Position numbers and translations under genes: made by a program. Positions 6,146 to 12,261 of a stretch of 12,261 nt of DNA are shown here, in pieces. The notes under the pieces are model-generated. The model was not told the origin of the DNA, did not search any database, and saw nothing but the letters and a program-made list of their open reading frames with translations. The first letter of the stretch is position 1. Each line of letters starts with the position of its first letter. Source of the stretch: Planctomycetota bacterium (GTDB lineage Bacteria; Planctomycetota; Phycisphaerae; UBA1845); the NCBI GenBank assembly GCA_024278775.1, contig JAJRSP010000035.1:1-12261 (forward strand), given 5' to 3'.

Positions 6146-9100
6146 CTACGGCGTGCAATGCTGACACGCGTCACGGCAGAACCCGTCCACGCACAGACCG
6201 CCATTACATACCGTATTGGTCGTACAAGCCGTTGCGCCGCAGGTTACCGTCGAAGGGCACGGACACGGACCCGTGATGCCGGGCACGTTCGCATACGCCT
6301 CTCCGAGGAAGGCCCGCACCACGAAGTTGATATCCTTGAAGTCGATCGGACGCGCGACAAAGGGCGTGTTCGGCTGCTGCTGAACCCGCGCCTTGATCGG
6401 TGCATTTGGATCACCCAAGAACTTCGCCACGGCTGCGGAAATGTCCTTGAAGTCTGGTTGGATGTCACCCGGATTCACAAAGAACGGGTCGACAATATCA
6501 CCAAACTTTCCGGTCAGGATAACCGCCACATCCGAGTAGCAATTTTCATCTTCCAGGTCCGGACAAGATATATCCACCGCTTGAACGACATACTGAGAGC
6601 TTGGAACCAACAGGCCTCCGTACACCTGCACGACACCATCAGCAGACCAATCCCTGAAGAGCGGGTCGCACTCAAGCCGGGAAGCCTTAAACGTCAGACC
6701 TGGTGTCCCGCTGTTTTCCTCGGGGAAGTCCTGCGGTGCGCCCAGCCAACGAACCTCGCCGTCGAACGCGGGGAAGCCGTCAAGACTGACCGCGCGAACG
6801 CGGATGGCCTCGTTCGCTGCGGCTGCGACTCCTCCCGGCCGTGCGATCGTGAAGAAACGACTCTTCAAGAACGTAGAGTCCACGGCCACGACAATCGGTT
6901 TGATGATGCACTTGCAATGGAACTCGTCACGGATGCCGTCACCGTCGGTATCCGTGCCCTGAAGCACACAGGTTGTCCCCGGCGGACACACGCCTTCGCA
7001 TATCGCCGGCGGATTTGTGTTCGGCGGAGCGAGATTGACATGGCACAACTCCGGATCACCGCAATCACACTGGGAGACCACGCACGCCGCACCCGGTGGG
7101 CAGCTCACATGCGTCGGCACACACTTCTCACCTACCGCCGGGCACGCGGACTGGCTACAGGTCTGACCGTCCGCTGTCGGCTGGCACACCGTGTTGTCAG
7201 GTATGCACTTACACAGGTAATGCTCCAGACCCGCGGCATCGACGAAACCAAACAGCCTGCAAATCATACCCGGCGGACAGTCCCCGACACACACCGGACC
7301 TGTGGCATCAAACTCGAGGTGGCACATATTCGGACTGACGCAGTCACACGCCTCCACAATGGGGAAGCCACCCAGTAAACCGATCACGCTTGGTAGACAG
7401 ATCTCACCCGCGACCGGACACACGGTATCCTTACACTTGCTGCCGTCATCCATCGGGCTGCACTCCACACTGGGCGGAACACATAAGCACTCCCAATAGT
7501 CCAGTATGCCATCGTTGTCGGAATCCTTACCCGAGAGCAGACACTCCTCACCCGGCGGGCACCCACCCGTACAGAACGGCTGCTGGGCTGCCACGTCGAG
7601 TTCGATGTGACACTCATCCGGACCGACGCATTCACACTCCTGAACCACCGGAAGGATACCCGGCACCCACTGAATCACCTTGGGTTTGCAGATGTCGCCT
7701 GGTATTGGGCAAATCGTCGGTTTGCATTCAAGCCCCGTCTGATCAGGCTGACATTCCAACGTTGGCGGCACACACTCGCACTTGAACAGATCGTCGATGC
7801 CGTCGCCGTTGATGTCCAAGCCCAGAAGCTCACACGTTTCACCCGGCGGGCATGTTCCCGCACAGTAGGGCGTGTTGGCCGCGTCAAACTCGACGTGACA
7901 ATCCAAGTCCGGTTGCACGCAGTCACATTTCACGACCTTGGTCTGGCCGTTGGGGCCGATCGTTACCAACACAGGACGGCAGATCTCACCGGGGATGGGA
8001 CAGACCGTTTGCTTGCAATCCGTGGCCGTCGCGTTCGGCTCGCACACCGTACCCGTATCCGGCACGCAATCACATCCAAACGTGTCGTCGATTCCGTCTC
8101 CATCCGAGTCGATACTGCGTAGCTCGCACGTCTGCCCGGGGGGGCAGCCGCCGACACAGTGTGGACCCTGCGCTGCGTCATACTCCACGTGACAGTCGGC
8201 CACAGGATCGATGCAGTCGCACACAAGTACCACGGGCAGGGCCCCGGGCACCACCTGAATCACCTTGGGCGTACAAACCTGAGTCGGATCCGGACAGGCG
8301 ATTGGGTTACAAGCCAGCCCGTCCGGTGTGGGTCCGCAGTCGATCGTATCCGGTACGCAACCGCAATGGAACTGATCGTTGATGCCGTCACCATTCACAT
8401 CCTTTCCGAACAACGTACAGATCTGGCCCGGTGGGCAATCCCCTTCGCAGAATGGGGCCAGCGTGGTCGGGTCATAGTTCACATGGCAACTACCTCCGGT
8501 ACTGTGCGACACGCATTCGCACTCCACCACGCGCACCTGTCCGTTAACCGGATCGATTTCAATCACGATCGGTACACAGAACTCATCGACAGCGGGACAG
8601 GTGGCCGGGTTACAATACGTCTGCGTCGGATCAGGCCCGCACTCAATGCTGATGGGTACACAATCACACGACCACAAATCGCGTTCCCCGTCACCGTCCG
8701 TGTCGATGCCAAACAACTGGCATGTTTCTCCCGGCGGGCATTGTCCCACACAGAACGGACCGGTCGCCGCGTCGAACTCGACATGGCACTGCTTCTCCGG
8801 ATCCACACAGTCGCAGGCTTTGATCACCGGAGGCGTGATCGGCGACCACGAAATCGCCGTGGGGCGACAGATCTCATTCGGATACGGACAGACCGTCGGC
8901 AAACAATCGCTACCGATGTCGTTGGGAGCACACTCGGTCTGCACCGGTACGCAATCACACGTATACGCCACCGTGCCGTCGGCACTCGTAATGGTGGAGA
9001 GTTCACACGTCTCACCCGGCGGGCATACGCCCTTGCAGAACGGCTGTTGCGCCGCATCAAACTCGACGTGACACGCATCCGGGTCCACGCAGTCGCAGTC

Positions 9101-11542
9101 AATCACCATGACCTGACCCGTGAGCGGATTTACCGCGATCACGTTCGGCAAACAAATCTGCGATGGGTCAGCGCAAACCGTTTGTTCACACGAAAGCCCA
9201 TTGGCGGTCGGGGCGCAAACCGTGTTGTCCACGCAGTTACAGCACACGGTCACAATCCCGGTGACCGGATCCGTGGTGGTCGTCTCCTCACAGTGTTGCC
9301 CCACGGGACAGGCCCCGACACACGCCGGTTGCGCCGTTTGCGGATCGACTTCCACATGACACTCGTCTATGCCAACGCAGTCACAATCAACAACGCTCAC
9401 CGCACCGGTCAGTGGGTCAACGGACATACATTTCGCTCGGCAGCTATCACTGGCCACCGGGCAGCTCACCGGCGCGCAGGCCGTGGCATCTGCATTGGGC
9501 CGGCAATCCGTGGGCGGTGGATCACTACACCCGCAGGTGAGGGAGGCCCCCACCGGGACATCACCCATATGAACAGAAACCAAGTTTGTGGAAACGCCGT
9601 TCGCATGGACCACACAAACCCCCGTTTGCGGGGCCGGGCAAGTACCCTGACACGACACGATGTCACCGAGGATGGTCACCGGTCCACAGCCCGGACCCGG
9701 CGTATAACAATCGCACGTCTGAGCGATCGGGAAGCCCGAGCTCGTAATCACCGCGACAGCGGGAAGGCATAAATCATTAGCCACGCCGTTTTGACAATCC
9801 GTAAGCTGTCGGTCCTTACAGGGGTCGGGGATACCGATATCGGGAGGCAACGGGCACGCATCCGTCGTCACCGTGGGACACCCGCAGGTGACCTTCACAC
9901 CAAGAGGGACTTGCGACGCCAGAATCCCTGAGAACGTAGTGGGGAAACCGTTGTAGTGAATGACACACGGCTCCAGCGGATCGGGGCATGAGTTGACGCA
10001 CCGAATCGAGGCGTCCACCGGTGGCACACCGATCGGCTGAATATCAATCGGACCGCAATCATTACTGAAGCAGCCACATTGATCGACAATCGGGAAGGTT
10101 TGGTTGGTGACGTGCAGGCTCATCGGCCAGCACTGGTCACCGGCTATACCGCCAACACAATCATTGGGTAGGCTCTGACACCAGCTATTCGCTAGTGGAC
10201 AATTGCCGCCGGTGGATTCGCAAGAATCGTCAATTCCGTTGCCGTTGGCATCACCCGCGCAGACCGAACCGGCACCGTTGAAGGTGCCTCCCGGCAAGTC
10301 GGCGCAACATGCTTCGCTGATCTCGGTACACGACTCGTTTACGCCGTCACCATCGGCGTCGTAGCAACAGGCACCAACCGGACCACAAGTAGTACCCGGT
10401 CCTTCCCAGGTGCCTACACATTCACACTCGGTGGTTTGCATGCAGGTACCGTCCGCCAAGTTGCAACAAGCCCCCAGGACGGGGCTGCATGAACACGCCG
10501 CGGTGAGCGGAGGCAGGGGCGGCTCGCCCAACGGCGGCCGACAATCGACCAAAGTAAAGTCCAGGCAACACTGTGTGACCCCGCAGAACGTCGAGACGCC
10601 CACCGCACACGTCCCGTTGGGGCAGGGTGCCCCCTGATACAACTGGCAGTTAAAGGGACACGAGGGACAAGATACCAGATCCCCTGGGGGGGCGGCTTTG
10701 CAGCCCATCTGATAGATGCACACCGGTATAATATTCGGGAGACAGATCGTGTGGAGTACGATCGGACCCGGTGCCCCGGGTAACGTTTGGGCGCCCACCG
10801 GTGCTTCCGTCTGCACGCCCGTACCATCATCCTGCACAAACGGATGGAACTGTGACATCGGATCGAAGATCAATTCCGGGATTGTCACCTGATGAACCCA
10901 CGGTGCCCCCGCGATCTCCAGATGAAGTGGTGGCTGACCGGCCATGCCACTATCAAAAACGCGAACATCCGTGGGGTCACTCACGTTCGTGAACGTCATG
11001 CGGTACGTGATATCAAAAAAAGAATCAAACGTACCGCCGTTGTTGTGTGTTTTGATGGCGGTGAGCTGGCCCGCAGAAGGTACTGTGGGGGAGAGCTCCA
11101 CAAAAACGTCAAAAAAGGAATCCACCTGAAAATCCGGAGTGGAACCAGTAACCGTAATCGGCTGAACCGACACCAGTCGTAGCTGGACCATCTCAATTGG
11201 GATGGTGCGCATGGTTCCCGGCGGATCGGTCGGCTGAATCGGATCGCTCTGCCGTCGGATGATCGTATCCGTGTTGCCCGGTTGCGTTCCGTCGTGTAAA
11301 CCACGCAGCGGGATCACACCAGCAAACGGGTCCGACCCCGGACCGAAAAAGTCCGGCGGTATCGGACTGGTGGAAAGATCCATATGTGTCATCTCAATAG
11401 GAACGGGCGGGGAACCTTCAGGGTTTTCAAATAGAACCCACGTATTGAGAAGATCTTCGAACGGTCCGGTTTGGGCCTGTACGGCCGCCACCGGCACGAG
11501 CGCGATTCCGGCTAATGCCATAATCCATAGTTTTCTTTTCAT
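6146..11542 (-). CDS. Giant secreted cysteine-rich repeat protein with dockerin-like C-terminus (1798 aa)
   Basis: It starts with a clear signal peptide (MKRKLWIM, core ALAGIALVPVAA, cleavage after VQA). Order of parts: residues 25-260, a cysteine-poor domain with two similar strands, DSFFDVFVEL (141-150) and DSFFDITYRM (173-182); 265-356, a Cys/Pro-rich link; 357-442, GACC modules with DADGDGVNES and DANGNGIDDS loops; 448-679, two diverged Cys units; 680-1549, nine tandem units of 92-101 residues with 12-14 Cys; 1550-1689, a beta domain; 1690-1747, two DFKDI segments like a dockerin; 1758-1798, a Cys-rich tail. The Cys content implies disulfides and so a place outside the cytoplasm. The ATG at 11542 has AGAGGG 7 bases upstream; a second ATG at 11608 in frame has a stronger AAAGGAG. 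The gene is convergent with the TMTC-like gene and ends in a good terminator. Structural, adhesive or matrix roles are possible; no catalytic motif was seen. Confidence 0.9.
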   Translation of the reverse strand: MKRKLWIMALAGIALVPVAAVQAQTGPFEDLLNTWVLFENPEGSPPVPIEMTHMDLSTSPIPPDFFGPGSDPFAGVIPLRGLHDGTQPGNTDTIIRRQSDPIQPTDPPGTMRTIPIEMVQLRLVSVQPITVTGSTPDFQVDSFFDVFVELSPTVPSAGQLTAIKTHNNGGTFDSFFDITYRMTFTNVSDPTDVRVFDSGMAGQPPLHLEIAGAPWVHQVTIPELIFDPMSQFHPFVQDDGTGVQTEAPVGAQTLPGAPGPIVLHTICLPNIIPVCIYQMGCKAAPPGDLVSCPSCPFNCQLYQGAPCPNGTCAVGVSTFCGVTQCCLDFTLVDCRPPLGEPPLPPLTAACSCSPVLGACCNLADGTCMQTTECECVGTWEGPGTTCGPVGACCYDADGDGVNESCTEISEACCADLPGGTFNGAGSVCAGDANGNGIDDSCESTGGNCPLANSWCQSLPNDCVGGIAGDQCWPMSLHVTNQTFPIVDQCGCFSNDCGPIDIQPIGVPPVDASIRCVNSCPDPLEPCVIHYNGFPTTFSGILASQVPLGVKVTCGCPTVTTDACPLPPDIGIPDPCKDRQLTDCQNGVANDLCLPAVAVITSSGFPIAQTCDCYTPGPGCGPVTILGDIVSCQGTCPAPQTGVCVVHANGVSTNLVSVHMGDVPVGASLTCGCSDPPPTDCRPNADATACAPVSCPVASDSCRAKCMSVDPLTGAVSVVDCDCVGIDECHVEVDPQTAQPACVGACPVGQHCEETTTTDPVTGIVTVCCNCVDNTVCAPTANGLSCEQTVCADPSQICLPNVIAVNPLTGQVMVIDCDCVDPDACHVEFDAAQQPFCKGVCPPGETCELSTITSADGTVAYTCDCVPVQTECAPNDIGSDCLPTVCPYPNEICRPTAISWSPITPPVIKACDCVDPEKQCHVEFDAATGPFCVGQCPPGETCQLFGIDTDGDGERDLWSCDCVPISIECGPDPTQTYCNPATCPAVDEFCVPIVIEIDPVNGQVRVVECECVSHSTGGSCHVNYDPTTLAPFCEGDCPPGQICTLFGKDVNGDGINDQFHCGCVPDTIDCGPTPDGLACNPIACPDPTQVCTPKVIQVVPGALPVVLVCDCIDPVADCHVEYDAAQGPHCVGGCPPGQTCELRSIDSDGDGIDDTFGCDCVPDTGTVCEPNATATDCKQTVCPIPGEICRPVLVTIGPNGQTKVVKCDCVQPDLDCHVEFDAANTPYCAGTCPPGETCELLGLDINGDGIDDLFKCECVPPTLECQPDQTGLECKPTICPIPGDICKPKVIQWVPGILPVVQECECVGPDECHIELDVAAQQPFCTGGCPPGEECLLSGKDSDNDGILDYWECLCVPPSVECSPMDDGSKCKDTVCPVAGEICLPSVIGLLGGFPIVEACDCVSPNMCHLEFDATGPVCVGDCPPGMICRLFGFVDAAGLEHYLCKCIPDNTVCQPTADGQTCSQSACPAVGEKCVPTHVSCPPGAACVVSQCDCGDPELCHVNLAPPNTNPPAICEGVCPPGTTCVLQGTDTDGDGIRDEFHCKCIIKPIVVAVDSTFLKSRFFTIARPGGVAAAANEAIRVRAVSLDGFPAFDGEVRWLGAPQDFPEENSGTPGLTFKASRLECDPLFRDWSADGVVQVYGGLLVPSSQYVVQAVDISCPDLEDENCYSDVAVILTGKFGDIVDPFFVNPGDIQPDFKDISAAVAKFLGDPNAPIKARVQQQPNTPFVARPIDFKDINFVVRAFLGEAYANVPGITGPCPCPSTVTCGATACTTNTVCNGGLCVDGFCRDACQHCTP
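6149..6271 (-). other. Cys-rich C-terminal tail of the giant protein
   Basis: The last 41 residues hold 11 cysteines, beginning GPCPCP and ending GFCRDACQHCTP. The spacing is unlike that of the main repeat, and no sorting motif such as PEP-CTERM with a basic end is present. It may be a small disulfide knot or part of an attachment signal. Confidence 0.7.
6302..6475 (-). other. Dockerin-like double DFKDI element
   Basis: Residues 1690-1747 contain DFKDISAAVAKFLG and, 34 residues later, DFKDINFVVRAFLG, joined by a link with APIKARV. The pattern of two helices each led by an acidic loop resembles type I dockerins, which bind cohesins using calcium. The loops here are degenerate (DIQPDFKDI and ARPIDFKDI) compared with the classic DxNxDG loop. 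I recall this degenerate form, usually after the same beta domain, as common at the end of planctomycete secreted proteins. Cohesin binding is not shown. Confidence 0.7.
6476..6895 (-). other. Conserved-looking beta domain before the dockerin-like element
   Basis: Residues 1550-1689 carry RFFTIARPGG, IRVRAVSLDGFPAFDGEVRW, FKASRLECDPLFRDWSADG, VVQVYGGLLVPSSQYVVQAV and GKFGDIVDPF. These strand-like blocks with a DWS motif and a closing GDIV resemble a beta domain I associate with planctomycete secreted proteins that end in the same dockerin-like element. No function is assigned to it. Confidence 0.55.
6896..9505 (-). repeat. Nine tandem protein-coding repeats with a 12-cysteine pattern
   Basis: In gene order the units are 9505-9218, 9217-8933, 8932-8642, 8641-8339, 8338-8045, 8044-7754, 7753-7463, 7462-7187 and 7186-6896 (95-101 residues, except unit 8 with 92). 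In unit 6 the cysteines are spaced C-x8-C-x4-C-x6-C-x17-C-x-C-x6-C-x11-C-x3-C-x5-C-x17-C-x-C. Fixed words are CHVEFDA, CPPGETC and CDCVP. Units 3-7 and 9 have a DxDGDGxxD or DxNGDGxxD type loop between Cys10 and Cys11 (unit 7 has DSDNDGILD); units 1, 2 and 8 have lost it. Units 1 and 9 have extra cysteines. The units are diverged at DNA level, so the array is old or under selection, not a recent expansion. Confidence 0.92.
9506..10201 (-). repeat. Two diverged Cys units preceding the main array
   Basis: Residues 448-562 and 563-679 align with each other: both begin CPL, then DC-GG/NG-A-D-C-P, FPI with C-x-C, a CGP motif, a CP motif, C-V-H-NG, and end VP-G-TCGC. Their order of cysteine pairs parallels the main 12-Cys unit (FPI with C-x-C, a GxCP turn, a final C-x-C), suggesting a distant common origin, but they lack the CHVEFDA word and the calcium-type loop. 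Confidence 0.75.
10217..10474 (-). other. GACC-type cysteine modules with calcium-like loops
   Basis: Residues 357-442 contain two GACC starts (357 and 390), DGTCMQTTE, a GTWEGPGTTC segment, DADGDGVNES and DANGNGIDDSCE. Short modules of this look occur repeatedly in secreted proteins of planctomycetes, and this is one of the best clues to the host lineage. Function unknown; extracellular location is inferred. Confidence 0.7.
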
Positions 11543-11617
11543 GACGATTCCCTCTCTTCTTGAGTAACTACCATACGAAGTGCATTTCGTGACGCGACAA
11601 CGGCCCATCGTTGCGGT

Positions 11618-11624
11618 CTCCTTT
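11618..11624 (-). promoter_or_regulatory. Strong Shine-Dalgarno site for an alternative start at 11608
   Basis: AAAGGAG stands 9 bases before an ATG at 11608 that is in frame with the giant protein and adds 22 residues (MGRCRV...) before MKRKLW. By sequence it is a better site than the AGAGGG before 11542, but the shorter product starts as a standard signal peptide. The site overlaps the TAA of an upstream small open frame. Confidence 0.45.
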
Positions 11625-11874
11625 AACGTTTGCTTTTGCCGCCACCCTCCGGAACAACAAAGTCCCAGCAGAGGCCACGCATGCCCGGAACGAGGACAGA
11701 CATCGCGCGCCCGTCGATTGGTCTCCCACCGACGGCCAGCCAAGAACCAAGCAAGAAAGACGAAATAGACGCTAAGGACCGGAGGCCCGCTACCTTCCCC
11801 GAGAAAGTCTGCGCCGAACACAACGGCGCCGGAGCCAATCCGCAACGAAACGTAAGCCCATTTCGCCTGCTCAC
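11623..11874 (-). CDS. Uncertain small ORF upstream of the giant gene (83 aa)
   Basis: An open frame from a GTG at 11874 (or TTG at 11877) ends in a TAA that overlaps the AAAGGAG site at 11618-11624. AGGAGG lies at 11888-11893, 10 bases before the TTG or 13 before the GTG. The product has no recognised family; it contains a mildly hydrophobic stretch SLASISSFLLGSWLAVGG and ends PEGGGKSKR. The same DNA is also open in the frame of the giant protein, which weakens the case. It could be a chance frame in an untranslated leader. Confidence 0.2.
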   Translation of the reverse strand: MSRRNGLTFRCGLAPAPLCSAQTFSGKVAGLRSLASISSFLLGSWLAVGGRPIDGRAMSVLVPGMRGLCWDFVVPEGGGKSKR

Positions 11875-12261
11875 CAACGCCCTATAGCCTCCTAGGATAT
11901 CACTTTTGACAAGGAATACAAAATAAATCCCTGAGGAAACGAAGATTTTTTTCGGCTGACGTGCTCCCCCCAAGAGTCTCGGTATTTTTATCGGACAGTG
12001 GGACATCCGGAAGTTGATCAGGTACGCCAGGAATTCCAGCCGGAGGGGAGAAAACCGCTATGCGGTGAACTCCACAGCGACCGATAACTACCTATGTTCA
12101 CGAGCAAGAAGATGGGCTCAGTTTGGGGTGTCGGTTCAATATGTGCGGCTCGCCTGTGAGGGGGCTGCATTCGGGGCGGAGGCTGGCGGTTTGTTTCTAC
12201 TTTTCAGGCATCATCAAATCTATCGCGGACCGCTCGTCACGTTGTCGTGTGTTCTTGCCGC
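11875..12261. other. Right-edge stretch without a recognisable gene
   Basis: No open frame with a family resemblance was found on either strand. The stretch has an AT-rich part at 11898-11955 including TTGTAT (11921 to 11916) and TATCCT (11899 to 11894) on the minus strand with a 16-base spacer, a possible promoter of the giant gene with a leader of about 345 bases. A small hairpin ACCGC-TAT-GCGGT lies at 12055-12067, followed on the minus strand by TTTTC, too short to call a terminator. Confidence 0.4.

Noticed and set aside
6158..7378. A 406-codon open frame on the plus strand, antisense to the end of the giant gene
   Set aside because: It has the same composition bias as the other antisense frame and no recognisable protein; the sense strand encodes the beta domain and dockerin-like element.
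6896..9505. Periodic repeats that might suggest a CRISPR array or minisatellite
   Set aside because: The period is about 290 bases, units are diverged at DNA level, and similarity lies in the translated protein with its cysteine pattern.
8159..9772. A 537-codon open frame on the plus strand, antisense to the repeat array
   Set aside because: It is the antisense shadow of the Cys/Pro repeats: its composition is dominated by R, H, T and A, it shows no domain, and the opposite strand has the signal peptide, modules and conserved cysteines. Stops are absent because TTA, CTA and TCA codons are rare on the coding strand.

Overview
The window reads as one contig piece from a GC-rich member of the Planctomycetota, most likely Phycisphaerae-like. 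The main evidence is the large secreted protein on the minus strand. It has GACC-type cysteine modules, DxDGDGxxD loops, and a C-terminal beta domain followed by a double DFKDI dockerin-like element. That combination is one I associate with secreted proteins of this phylum. A TMTC-like membrane protein with TPRs and a stand-alone GroES fit the same assignment. The lineage is inferred; no rRNA or tRNA is present.

Layout. (1) 1-374: the 3' end of dapF (diaminopimelate epimerase), cut by the window edge. (2) 407-1315, minus strand: an unrecognised secreted protein of 302 residues, convergent with dapF, with a good GTG start, RBS and candidate promoter. (3) 1370-2137: a gene-poor stretch with a few short repeats and a weak candidate promoter. 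(4) 2138-6012, plus strand: a compact run of four genes. These are a divergent GroES-like protein, a BtpA-family TIM-barrel protein, a peptidase S66 LD-carboxypeptidase, and a TMTC-like multi-spanning protein with TPRs. The last three are very tightly spaced (48 nt after groES, then 6 nt, then a 4-nt ATGA overlap). (5) 6082-6111: a hairpin terminator in the convergent gap. (6) 6146-11542, minus strand: a 1798-residue secreted cysteine-rich protein. (7) 11543-12261: its upstream region, with an uncertain small ORF and no recognisable gene at the right edge.

How the genes relate. dapF makes meso-diaminopimelate for peptidoglycan, and the S66 enzyme trims the terminal D-Ala from murein tetrapeptides, so both touch cell-wall metabolism. 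The S66 gene is coupled to the TMTC-like gene, a GT-C fold candidate that could glycosylate exported proteins. Next to it, convergently, lies the giant secreted protein. A link between the two is only an idea.

The most unusual object is the giant protein. It carries nine tandem units of 92-101 residues, each with 12-14 cysteines and six of them with a calcium-type loop. Two more diverged units and a GACC module precede them, and a beta domain, a dockerin-like pair and a cysteine-rich tail follow. I know of no named family for the 12-cysteine unit.
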